DNA of 64,000 nt from Brienomyrus brachyistius (lineage: Eukaryota > Chordata > Actinopteri > Osteoglossiformes > Mormyridae). Location of the stretch: NCBI RefSeq assembly GCF_023856365.1, contig NC_064543.1:5845952-5909951 (forward strand). The letters are read 5' to 3'. How positions within the stretch are numbered: the stretch's first letter is position 1; every line of letters begins with the position of its first letter. Below the pieces are notes generated by a model, which saw only the letters and a program-made list of their open reading frames with translations, had not been told where the DNA came from and did no database searches. The position numbers and the translations under genes were made by a program. Of this stretch, positions 53,862 to 64,000 are shown in pieces.

Positions 53862-54025
53862 GGACAGGCAACCCTGATCCCGGAATTCTGGTATCCAGCC
53901 GGTTTTCTATCATACCTGATGAGTTACTATCTGCCTGAGATCAGATGTGGTTCATCAGAGACCAGATAGGATGGAAAACCTGCTGGATACCGACACTCCA
54001 GGACCAGGTTGGCTACTCCTGCCCC
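53862..54025. repeat. Foldback (inverted-repeat) element
   Basis: The left arm (about 53862-53910, ending GGTATCCAGCCGGTTTTC) is an imperfect reverse complement of the right arm (about 53972-54025, starting GAAAACCTGCTGGATACC). About 60 bp of loop lies between them. Transcribed RNA would form a long hairpin. It is non-autonomous, with no protein. Confidence 0.65.
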
Positions 54026-54143
54026 AGTATCACTACGCTGTGTACCACTATTATACAGGACACCCTTCTTCAACACGTGACCCATTTCAGGAATAGAAAA
54101 CTCAATTTCATATGATGGAAGAGGGGCTGTTCGTCGACTGAGA

Positions 54144-54465
54144 CCATCCATCCATCCATCCATTTTCCAAACCGCTTATCCTACTGGGTCGCGGGGGGTC
54201 CGGAGCCTATCCCGGAAGCAATGGGCACGAGGCAGGGAACAACCCAGGATGGGGGGCCAGCCCATCGCAGGGCACACTCACACACCATTCACTCACACAT
54301 GCACTCCTACGGGCAATTTAGCAAGTCCAATTAGCCTCAGCATGTTTTTTGGACTGTGGGGGGAAACCGGAGTACCCGGTGGAAACCCCACAACGACATG
54401 GGGAGAACATGCAAACTCCGCACACATGTGACCCAGGCGGAGACTCGAACCCGGGACCCGTTGTC
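54144..54465 (+). repeat. Dispersed (CATCC)n...CTTATCC-type teleost repeat, copy 2
   Basis: A fuller copy of the element at 15764-16058. It keeps the same body and continues through GGGGAGAACATGCAAACTCC to a CTCGAACCCGGGACCC end that the first copy lacks. Confidence 0.88.
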
Positions 54466-55199
54466 ATCCTCTATCAATTATGCTCGGCTACTGTATAAAC
54501 CGCCAGAGAGCAGGTGTAGCTGGGAGACTGTGTTAAGCGAACGTGTTAAATGGCTGACCTGCAATCTGCTCTCTGTGTACTGCGGGGGCCGGGGGCCCCA
54601 CTCATAAGAACGAGGCTGTTTACTGCCTCCTCTGCTCATCTCCTCGGTGCCTTAACAAACCGCCGCTTCATGTCGAACACTGCGGTGTTCAGTCTTTGGT
54701 GGGGGGGGGGGGGGGGGGGGTGGGCGTGTGTGAGCACGGACGGAGGCACACACCCACACGCTCACTCGCACACAAACTACCTGTTCTCCAGTGGCAACAA
54801 GAAGCTGCACAGAGTGGCTTTTAAAAGTAAACTTCAGGGTTTCCGTTACTGCTCTGGAATTGCGTTCGGTTATTTTAGGGTAACAGTCCTCCCCTTTAAA
54901 ATATAACATCATAGTGTTTATCTGCTCCTCCCGGGACATTACGCGGCCTCTTTCCACCAGGCGGCCTACACTAGGATTTAACACCTTCTTTATTGGCTGG
55001 TAGGGTGAGGGTAACTCTTACGCCACCTTGTGACCATTGGTGGAATGACAAGGTCTTAATCAAAGTAAAGAATCTCTTAGTCGGGACAAAGTGAACTGAA
55101 GAGTAAAACGTGTCTTCTTCTTCTTCCTTACCTATTTTCCTTGTTAACCCTATCGCCTGTTAAAATAGTACGTAGCTATCTTTGAACCTTAAAACAAAA

Positions 55200-55565
55200 A
55201 CTTAATAGTATCTGAGTTACTACTGAAGTACAAATTATGAACGAATCATGAACAAATATAGTTACTTAAGATGAAAGATGTCATGATTCATTAATGATGA
55301 ACAAACATGGCATCAATATTTCAGGCGTTATTCATTAATTATTCCTTCAATATTTCCTTCAGTAGCCTCGTGCACTAAGATCTACAGACGTAACGGATAT
55401 AGTAACTGCTTGAGACAAATGATGCGTCACGATTTATTAATGATGAATTAACATAACATCAGCATGTGACTTAGTTTGTGGTTAATTAATACATAAGTAA
55501 TAGCATAATACTACATGATTTGCGTCTCCTCAAGTAAAGTGCTACCTAACTTTACTGACAGTAAT
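55200..55565. repeat. AT-rich dispersed repeat, second copy
   Basis: It is collinear with about 31930-32205 (shared TGATGCGTCA, ATTAATGATGAATTAAC) and extends farther, to CTCAAGTAAAGTGCTACCTA. Confidence 0.5.
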
Positions 55566-57130
55566 TTCCATTACCAGGAAATTAGCACCTAACGTACAAG
55601 TTTACTTTAGCCAAAAAATATATATATATTGTCAGGTTTCTCCTTTTGGAAACAGCAAATGTATCTCCTTGGCGCCTGGAAACGCGCACCGCTGCGGAGG
55701 TGGATGAATGGAGATCGGCAGGTGTAGCCGCTCAGCGTCGGGCTGACGATCAGAGCCTCCGGGGAATCAGGCACACTGCAGGGAAGCACCCCGCCAAATA
55801 TTTGCACATCTGTCAGAAGCTCAGACACTGACGATAACCTCAGTTTGGGAAGAAGAGCAAACAGTCCGACAAGCAAATTTCGTGTGGGGTGTCTGGGCAG
55901 CTCCAGAGCCCTCCGGCTGCAGACAGAGCCGCCATTGACTAAGGCGCGGTGCCGTAATAAATATTATGTTCTCAGTCTCCGAGATTTTAAAGGAGCGGAC
56001 ACTGCAAATCGTTTCCGACGCTGCTTGCGCATTTCACGTCTCTTTTTCTCCTGAAGACATTTTCATAATTTATATGGCCCTTCTTTTTTCCTCTTTACTA
56101 ATAATAATTACATCAACTTTCTGCCAGACAGCCGGTTTATAGGGGAATAGTCCAAACGTTGGAAGATCATAAAACGAGTCGATAAATGTTGGTAAAAGTG
56201 AACACGGCTTACGTGGCAAACAGTAAACTGCTCTGTTCGCTGGTAATGACGCCTGTCTGACTCGGATTTGAACGGGCTGTTGAAAACCCTATTTAAACCG
56301 ACCTCATGATAATTATTAAAACACTACAGATGTCAAGAGTTCAACAGAGAGCAGCATAGGGCTAAAGTAGCTCCTACTTGATTAGTTATTACACTCACAA
56401 AGTAACTCTGCAGTTAATAGCTAACTTTCATGACACTAAAGACGTCTATAAATCATGAGGTATTAAATTCGGTTATTTGTGGGTAGTTATGTATAATATT
56501 ATCAAATTAATTAGAACATGCTACAGATCATTGCTCAGATGTGAATAACCCTGGAAAGACATTCCTTACACCTTCCTCAACTGGAAATCCAAGGTCAGAG
56601 GGTCGGAAAGACAGGAATTTAACAGCAGTAGAGCTTTGTTAGGGTTAAGGTCATGCGGAGGGTTTAGGGTGAAGGTCATGTGTGCAGGTTAGGGCTGTCA
56701 GGCATGCATGGAATAGCCATCCCTGTAACTCAACGTACATTCAAGCCAGATCTTATTATTCAACACTTATTATAAATATACACTTGAAATCAATGTCAGC
56801 TCCTGGCGATCAGACGGATGCCATTCACCAAAGTTCCTCCTGCTCTCTGATTCCATGTGGTTCAGAATGGCACGTCCTTTGATCTCAGGACATGTTGTCC
56901 GCCAGTAATCAAAAGATAGAAATTAGCACCCAGCTCAGTGAGTAAGTCCAGTTAGGTGGCTAATCGCAAAACTTTAAACTTCAATAAAGCAGAAGGAAAA
57001 CTTTTCCTTTTCCTTACAAAAATGTATTCAAGTCACAGTACATAGGAAGGTGGCCCTAATGAGGTTTGAAACGTAACACCATTAGCCGTTAGAATATGCG
57101 AGCGTGCCGGGGGGGTGTGGGATGACTTAC

Positions 57131-57344
57131 ACTGTTCCCATTTAGCAGGAGGGTAATGTTTCATTCCCTCTGAGACATAAGCCAGGAAGCGCAGGGCTGT
57201 TTCTGAGTCTGCATTATAGGACCCCACTGCACTGAAGGCCAATGTAAACAGTAGCAGGCTTCTCAGTGAAGGGCTATACCACACCGGCCCAACACAGTCC
57301 ACATTCAGGCGGATATCAGCAGGCGAAGGCTGCATTCGGGCCAC
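57131..57344 (-). CDS. Possible small exon with signal-peptide-like N terminus; not identified
   Basis: A minus-strand frame opens at ATG 57344 and runs to a strong donor GTAAGT (57130-57129). It encodes a hydrophobic LRSLLLFTLAFSAVGSY segment, then acidic and amphipathic residues (ADSETALRFLAYVSEG). I do not recognise the family. It may be the first exon of a small secreted protein, a noncoding leader exon of acan with a chance ORF, or neither. No downstream exon with matching phase was convincingly found. An internal acceptor-like CCTTCAGTGCAG also lies within it. Confidence 0.2.
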
Positions 57345-60300
57345 GGGCCGTCAAAAATCAGACCGAACCGCCCGCACTCAGATGCTCCTCTCTTCCTCTC
57401 TGCTGACCACTTTCGAGATTGTACCGTCGTCCCTGAAAGACGGGCGACTCTCAAGGTGACCCCCTGGGCTGGTGTCGGGTTTCCCAGAGGATGACATCAG
57501 ACTCCCTTCGCTCCGGTGTGAGGAGGAATGTGTTCAATTTAATACGATGCACGTTAAATCATAACCCATCACCTGATCAGTGGGCATGGTTCCATCAATT
57601 CATTCACATTATTATTCTATACTTACACGGACATTTTTCACTAGATGTTTTTGCCAACTTTGCTTTCATCCTTGTTAAAACACAAGCTTACTTTTGTTTA
57701 CAATGATTTTAAGGAAAGAGTGACTGTAACTGACTAAAACGATTATTACCACTGGGACACGACTTAAAAAGCCACTTCCGGTATAAATTAACTATCGACA
57801 CATAGTCCATACCGACGTAAACTCCCGGACCATTTATCGGAATTCCGCATCGCTGCAAGTACTGATTCTGTCTAAAAATCCAGAATTCTGATTCAAATCG
57901 ACCATCGTCCTTGATCCGTTAACTACATGAGCCAAGAAGGCAGTGCTATAATTAGCGCGGAAACGGCTGGATTTCGGCCTGGTCTGTAATTACGGTGGGG
58001 CGGTTTTCCCGTTCCATAGGAGTAGTGTGATGAGGAAATAAACAGAGAAGATGCAGAATGCAGCACAACACTCACGGATGTCTTGAAGGCCGCCTGTCTC
58101 TCATCTCAAGGTCACACGAGGATGTCACTCTCAGGAGATACAGCACTTACACCCTGGCAGAGACTAGCATCTCCAAACTATTCACGGTACAGTCAAGTAC
58201 AATAAAACACGATTTACTCATGATTTACTCGTGATTTACTCGTGTCAGTTTCTAGCTGTTGACTGGATTTGAAATGATCCTGTAGAAACATTTACTTTGA
58301 TGACAGTTGTGGTGTCTGTAGAATTCACCCTGACATCAGCTTTATAGGAACAATAACCATGGTAAAAAGAATCTCAGACACCTGTCAGTTGCTGAAGGAC
58401 AGCTGTTAAATCTCACTTCATTTTTGTGCTTCCTGATCCTGGAGCTCTCTCTGTCTCAAATTGAAGAAGAAGGAAACTCTTGTGGTCCCAGTGGGGAAGA
58501 TCTCTTTTCACACACTTCGTCCATGAAACACACGCAGGGGCAAGTTCAGGTGTCGCGGCAAAAGGGCAGCCACTTACGGCACCCGTCAAGCTGGAAGTTA
58601 AGGGCTTTGCGCGAGGGCCCACAGACATGTGACCTCCCCACCGAGGCCGGACTCAAACCCACAACCTTCTGATCACAGACTTTACAATGAGGGATCAAAC
58701 TGGAGAGACCCTACACAAGCACGGACATTCATATGCAGTCAGGGCTGCGTTTCGCTTCATAAACGGAAACATCTAGCGATAAAATTATCTAATACATGTC
58801 TGTTAGAGACCATGGAGAAGACTTCTTCGGATTTGTGGATTTCAGCCCTGTTGAACAGCTTTTACTACAGTGCTGAGACTCACCCACCACCAAATAAACC
58901 AGGATCCACTGAAAACAGCAGCAGAGAACCTCACAGTTTCCCACAGATCTTGCGTATTTGTAAAGGCGTAATCTTCTCATGCATGCCATCCTGGTTTGGA
59001 CACCCTAACCCTAGGCCTAGGCATCTATGTCTGAATGGTTTGCAGTCTAGATCTCATACATCTATGTATTCCTGCTTATAAAATACAGCATTTTCAAATA
59101 TGTTCTATAGACATGTAAGGTATAGTAAGAATTAGTAACAGCTGATTTGGCTAATTTAAGTAATTCAGGAAAAAATTGATAATTTTGGTTAATGAACGTT
59201 ACTTAGTCGTTGATCAGTGAGCATTAATTATTCTTATTAATTATGTGGTAAGCAATTCAATTTGCAATGGAATTTAAATCGTTTAAAATATACAATCAAA
59301 AAAGAAAAGCAGCACCATAAAAAAAAATTATTTTTTATCTTCTCAGACTGTCGTACAAAAATCGTCTCCAGTAGCTGCGTATATTAAACCAGGTTCAGAA
59401 ATCGGCATCACCGGCCTCCCTGATTATAGGCTCCGCATCCCCTTTGCAGCTTTAAAACCCTAAGTCTGGAAACACAAACCGAGCTTTGTTTTATAACTAC
59501 TTTTCCCTTTTCACTTTAGTTTATACTTTTCCACTGCGGCAAAGACGAGTGGTACCTATAAAACGTGTATGTGGTCCAGAAATTACAGGAACTACAAACA
59601 ACTAAAAACGTACGTGTCAAATAGAACATTCTGGTTACCTTCACTTCTTAGGTGGACTGTGCCCGCAATCCAATTCCCATAAAATAGCCTGTAAGGGCCG
59701 ATGAAAGTCTTTTCTCGAGGAATCAGAAACTTTCAGGTGCGCTTTATGACGCCGGTCTTCTTTTATCTTAATTATTTTATCCTTGCTCCTTTACTTGCTC
59801 AGGAGTTAAGTCTTAGTCTGTGAAGTGCGTCGTACTGCTGTTTCAAGGCGGTGTTAAAATCCCGATGTGCCCCTACAGCTGATGGGCGCAGGTAGAGCCT
59901 CGCTCCTCTTGCGTGTGTTTCAGGAGCAGAAAGAATCCTTTTCAAACCGGGAACAACTTTAGCTGTCAGAGAGGGAAGGGTGGAGGAAACCCCAAAAGTG
60001 GGAGGGTGGCGGCGCGCTTTATGGTTGCGAACACGCCTCCATATATATATATATATATATCTATGGAGTGGCGTTTGTATGTGTAGCGGTGAGTGACTTA
60101 TTACACACTTTATATTCTATATTCAAAAAGTACAAAGTTTAGGACTGTTAGTGAAAACATAAAATGCAGTCGGAGATCCGTATATTTTCATTTCCTAGAA
60201 TTTTTAGTTTTGCTGGTTTTATTTATTTAATTTTATATGAGTGACATAGATTTATCAACTAATCTTTCAGTACAGAGGAGTTTTCGACAGGTGGCAGTAC

Positions 60301-61007
60301 CTGCTTGGGTTTCGGAGACCTGTTAGCTGTCTCGTTTCCTTGCTTGTATTGATCCTTTGTGCTTTGCTTTACGTTTTGTGAGAGTTGTATGAAGTTGAAA
60401 TTATTAAACGAAAAATTAAGCCCAGATTAAGACCAAAACGGAGGAAAACGTGGACATCGCGGGACTCCTATATTCCCAGCTATGTGCTCTGTCGGTCGGT
60501 TGTCCAGAACAACCCCATCCCTGCTCCCTGAAAACTAAAACTGCTGGTTTTGGCGAAACCAAGTGTGGTGAATGCTATACCAACAGTCATGTTCGCAAAA
60601 CCAGTAGGTGATGAGGTTCGGGAAAACACTGGTTAACTGTATTTCTGGTGCAGTGTCATTTCGCGACTTGAATACTCTGGCATGCAGTGATTTTGGTCCC
60701 AAGTCCTATGAGTTCCTCTCCAGAAGATGTTGTAAGAATATGCCCATTACTGTACATCACAGGAATCACTGTAGTTGCATCACAAACCACCGAGTTTATC
60801 ACATATCTTGCATCCACTTCTCAGTGTTTGGTATCTTAATTATTATCTGTCTGCATGATGCTGTAATTGCTGATTATCTATTGCTTTGGTGACAGCAGCA
60901 GCGAACTCCTGCCTTGGTCAGGTGCCAATAAAGGTTCTGATTCTGATACAATTTACAATGTGGGAAACACAGAAAAAGAGTAATTCTGTAGTAATTTTAT
61001 CATAAGC
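57345..61007. other. Non-coding interval upstream of acan
   Basis: It contains a minus-strand tRNA-type SINE (about 58430-58690), a short (TA)n tract (about 60041-60060) and AT-rich unique DNA. A GC-richer patch at about 59870-60030 could be a promoter for the acan minus strand, but no TATA box or donor stands out. No coding exon was seen. Confidence 0.4.
58430..58690 (-). mobile_element. tRNA-derived SINE
   Basis: On the minus strand a B-box GGTTTGAGTCCGGCC is followed by GGGAGGTCACATGTCTGTGG, GCAAAGCCCTTAACTTCC and GTGGCTGCCC, collinear with the SINE at 42603-42832. The copy ends near GAGATCTTCCCCACTGGGAC, the same type of 3' tail. Confidence 0.65.
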
Positions 61008-61357
61008 ACACATTCACACACACACATTCACACACACACACAGACACACACAGACACACACACACACACAGACACACACACACTCACACACACACACACA
61101 CACACACAGACAGACACACACACTCACACACACTCACACACACACTCACACACAGACACACACACTCACACACACTCACACACACACTCACACACAGACA
61201 CACACAGACACACACAGACACACACACACACAGACACACACACACACACAGACACACACTCACACACACACACACACACACAGACACACACACTCACACA
61301 CACTCACACACAGACACACACACACACACACACTCACACACACACACACACACACAG
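61008..61357. repeat. Long CA-rich satellite with CAGA and CTCA interruptions
   Basis: About 350 bp of CACACA is broken at intervals by CAGACA and CACTCA units in higher-order order. The minus-strand open frame through it is pure VCVC low complexity. It abuts a GTGGGGAC foldback element. Confidence 0.97.
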
Positions 61358-61605
61358 GTTTGTAATTATACCTTTGTGGGGACTCTCCATGCATTCCTAT
61401 GGAGAAAACTCTAATCCCAACATGCAGACCTTAACCCCCAGCCCATCCCTAACCTTAACCATAAGTAACCAAACAAAATAGGAGACTTTGGGGTATTTTC
61501 AGTTTTCTGATTGCAGTCATAGATTTTTTTTTATAAGATTGACTCTCCCCTTGTGAGAACCGAAAAGGTGGTCCCCACAATGTAATATATACATGACCCC
61601 CCCCC
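61358..61605. mobile_element. GTGGGGAC foldback repeat (MITE-like), most complete copy
   Basis: It starts GGTTTGTAATTATACCTTTGTGGGGAC and ends GTGGTCCCCACAATGTAATATATACATGACC, giving imperfect inverted ends. The interior has CATAAGTAACCAAACAAAAT and a TTTTTTTTATAAGATTGA core shared with the 38479 copy. It lies directly next to the CA satellite on the left and a poly-C run on the right. Confidence 0.65.
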
Positions 61606-63850
61606 CCCCCACATTTGGTAGGCTGACCACCATGATGCATCCCTGAAACAACCAGAATGGAGAGACTGTTTACCCTTTAGCCTCGAGTGACTCTGGCAGC
61701 GCAAGATGCAGGACTGAGGACTGGTCTGTCTGCCGCTTTCTGCACATCTGACCCCCCAGCCACTGGGCCTGGCTGAGGGCCGAGGCCCTTTTAGAGTAGA
61801 GAGCCTTTATTGTCATACTTCTCACCCTCACACCTCCCCCCTTACCCCCTTGAGGTGGGACCTGCTTTAGCCTTAAGTGTCTGTGGGGGCCGGTCCATTT
61901 CTCCCACCTAAAGGGGTGCTTTTCAGGAATGAAGTTTCGCAGACACACTCTCTGGGTCACAGTCCTCCCACCTCCTCTTGAAAAGACATTTATAAATATC
62001 AGCCGTAACTCAAATATATTTTAATTACACTTTAACATTTCAGCTTTAATCGCTTTATTATTATACTTGACCCTTCACTGTGAAGGGCAATTTATCTTTT
62101 TAACGTTAATATTAATTTTCAGTGTTCTTTGCCAGCAGTTAATTTCTTCCTCTGTACCCTGTTGCCTTATTTTTTTTTTCAAAATGGCTTCCAGGGTGAG
62201 GGTAAGACGTGAAAAAGGCACGTCGCAACCTTTGCCGTCCGTTGGCGGCAATTAGCGGGAGGGGGAGCTGATGGGACACAGAGGTCCTTTCAGTGGATGC
62301 CGACGTGCACCCTGGCGGGTCTGCGAGCCAGAGGAGCGCCTCTGTGTGGAAGGAAATAGCGCCACGGCTGATTAAAAACATTATTCACACTAAAGTCTGA
62401 CTTAGCTCTGCTTGGATCCAGCTCTCAAACATCGGCGTCCAGGCAGCATTTTAAAAAATGCTAACCAGCTCATTTTTTTCTCCAGTATTAATTTTTTTTG
62501 GATCTCAGAACAACAAATGACTGTAAACCTACTGTAGAGAGAAATAAATGTATAGTATACATCTGCAAAATTTCACGTAAATGTACCATAGAGGCTGCGT
62601 GATTAAAATATAATTAAAGTGACTGAAGTGTAATTAATCTGATAATAACGAGACACAAGTCTGGAATTCCATGGAAATACTGACAGACGATTCCTCTGAT
62701 AATCATCGATTTCTGTACATATTGACTTCTGGGACGACTTCACAGATTTCCTGTTAGTTACTTTACAATAAATATAAATCTTAATTTTAAATACAATCAC
62801 ACCTAAAATCATAATTTACTGGAATTCATGAATCATGGATATTTTTGTATTTCTCAGTCATGTTTTGTATGTTGTAAAAAAAAACAAAAAACGTCTGTAA
62901 AAAATCCTGTACAGGGAGTTTTCACAACGGCTGAGAGATGAGAGATGAATCCGTCTTGAAGAACACTGGATTGCTACATCACCTGTATCTGCACACGTGC
63001 TTGTAGGTCAGAGAAATGGATTTTCTGCTTTGCACCCCCTTTCTGTGTGATTCCATCCTGAAAGTCTCTTCCTTCCTGCACTGGGTGTAAGTTAGAGCGC
63101 CCTCTACCTTGTGGGTGGAAAATGGGGTCGTTTTTATAAAGGATCACATATGTCATGGAAAGGAAAGCCTGTGATCTCCAGCTGTACTTAACAACTGGTC
63201 TTCTTCATATCTTCTTCATTTTGGAAAAATTTTATCAACATACACAGTTTAGCGTCGTATGCCCGCTATAGATGTTTGGCAGTTCACATCTTTACTGGAT
63301 TATCTTATTCTACAGCCCCAAGTGTGCAGCGTATCAAAGTTAGAGTTTAGCACTTTAGATCTTAGCTATTTGCACACACCCTTAAAGTACAACTAAGTGT
63401 CTCGCAGGGCAGCTTGTAGATTAGTAGAAAAAGAGATGGTATGAAAAACCTGCTGACTATTGAATTCGAGCCCAGGTGCGACCCTTGGATGAAGATCCTC
63501 AGTGTAAATCCAGATGCATGAGTGAGAGAAACTGCAGGTTATTCCGGGAAAGGGTGTCATCTATGCTACTGTCAACGTTGGTAAGAGAGGCCAACTTGTC
63601 ACCTATCTGAGAAGAAGGCGTCAGCATTAATTTAGCTGTGCAAATGGTTCCGTCTTTGCCCTTTATGTAAATTTGACCTGAACCGTCGTTTCTCGCCTGC
63701 TTTGATTGCGCTGTGTGTGTCACGCTTCCATACCTGTACCTTTGCAGTCTGATTCGCCACCACATAGGCGTGCCACTGTTTGAGAAGCACTGACCACTGC
63801 TTGTTTTAGGAAGAAGTACGTTTTGAAGCGTGCCCTGCACTATATATTAC
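61606..63850. other. AT-rich intergenic DNA at the right side
   Basis: I saw no recognisable gene. The minus-strand frame at 63499-63840 holds a repeat-like stretch (GCTTCTCAAACAGTGGCACG read on the minus strand) and was not accepted as coding. Confidence 0.4.
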
Positions 63851-63976
63851 CGATCAAGGGAACGGACACAGGAGCCACTGAGTGAGAGGACAAGCTGTTA
63901 ACTTCAAGGCCGATGTCCAGGGAAGGGCTCTGCAGCTCTGCCTCGTTGGGGTTTGAAGAAAAACTCAAGCTTGCAA
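63851..63976 (-). CDS. Possible internal coding exon at the window edge; not identified
   Basis: A 126-nt stretch on the minus strand is bounded by a good acceptor (ATTTTTTCAG, AG at 63978-63977) and donor GTAATA (63850-63849). It is open throughout in a phase-1 to phase-1 frame, giving 42 codons (VASLSFSSNPNEAELQSPSL at its start, SVAPVSVPLIG at its end). The symmetric phase is typical of extracellular modules. I do not recognise it. Nothing else of the gene is visible, so it could be chance. Confidence 0.25.
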
Positions 63977-64000
63977 CTGAAAAAATCTGCCCTTCCATCG

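Larger units (their letters stand above)
50729..57130 (-). other. acan upstream region / leader intron, no certain gene
   Basis: The acan start-codon exon begins at an acceptor (TTTTTAG, exon from 50735), so this region is probably part of a long leader intron. Seen in it: SINE tails near 52560-52740 and 52790-52960 (minus B-box GGTTCGACTCC), a poly-G run near 53110-53124, a foldback element (53862-54025), a CATCC repeat (54144-54465), a poly-G run near 54701-54720, and an AT-rich dispersed repeat (55200-55565). No coding exon was recognised. Confidence 0.5.

Noticed and set aside
55607..55876. Minus-strand 89-codon open frame
   Set aside because: It has no homology I recognise, ends in an AT repeat and has no splice context.
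61084..61293. Minus-strand VCVC-rich open frame
   Set aside because: It is translation of the CA satellite only.
63499..63840. Minus-strand 113-codon open frame near the right edge
   Set aside because: It contains a dispersed-repeat string, no domain and no clear splice sites.

Overview
The window is nuclear DNA from a ray-finned fish, almost certainly a teleost. It has compact multi-exon vertebrate genes with GT-AG introns, many CA/TG and tetranucleotide microsatellites, poly-G/poly-C runs, and tRNA-derived SINE and foldback repeats of piscine type. All exon borders, sums and protein comparisons were worked out by hand from the sequence, using recalled vertebrate orthologues for orientation. 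No search was run.

Four protein-coding genes were reconstructed with continuous reading frames. (1) abhd2 is on the minus strand (coding 7920 down to 863; 9 coding exons, 431 aa), an ER/plasma-membrane alpha/beta-hydrolase. (2) mfge8 is on the plus strand (13646-27534; 10 exons, 470 aa), a secreted protein with three EGF domains, an RGD in EGF2 and two discoidin domains. (3) hapln3 is on the plus strand (34153-36496; 4 coding exons, 358 aa), a hyaluronan link protein with Ig, link and link modules. (4) acan (aggrecan) is on the minus strand (coding 50728 down to 40699; 18 coding exons, 1509 aa), with G1, IGD, G2, a short KS-like exon, a Ser-Gly-rich CS exon, two EGF modules, a C-type lectin and a CCP module. 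Gene order and relative orientation match the human 15q26 cluster ABHD2-MFGE8-HAPLN3-ACAN. The paralogous cluster is EDIL3-HAPLN1-VCAN.

Layout: 1-11.6 kb is abhd2 with its 5' UTR exons. 11.6-13.6 kb is the divergent interval between abhd2 and mfge8, with a large TCTA/TG/TA microsatellite. 13.6-27.7 kb is mfge8, with two introns of about 5 kb full of repeats. 27.7-32.4 kb is intergenic. 32.4-36.5 kb is hapln3 and its likely upstream exon. 36.5-40.7 kb is the convergent interval between hapln3 and acan. 40.7-50.7 kb is coding acan. 50.7-64 kb is acan upstream DNA that must hold its noncoding first exon or exons; I see one possible small secreted-protein ORF with a strong splice donor and one possible coding exon at the right edge.

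Hapln3 and aggrecan act together in the extracellular matrix: aggrecan G1 binds hyaluronan and link proteins lock the complex. Mfge8 bridges integrins and phosphatidylserine membranes. Abhd2 is functionally unrelated but is a long-standing syntenic neighbour. The most unusual structure is a 42-bp tandem repeat that starts exactly at the hapln3 exon-2 splice donor. It supplies six successive, phase-preserving GTATG donors. Others are a repeated NITGIEE block in two aggrecan exons, a changed aggrecanase site in the aggrecan IGD, an RGD in an aggrecan EGF module, and an in-frame tandem acceptor in mfge8.
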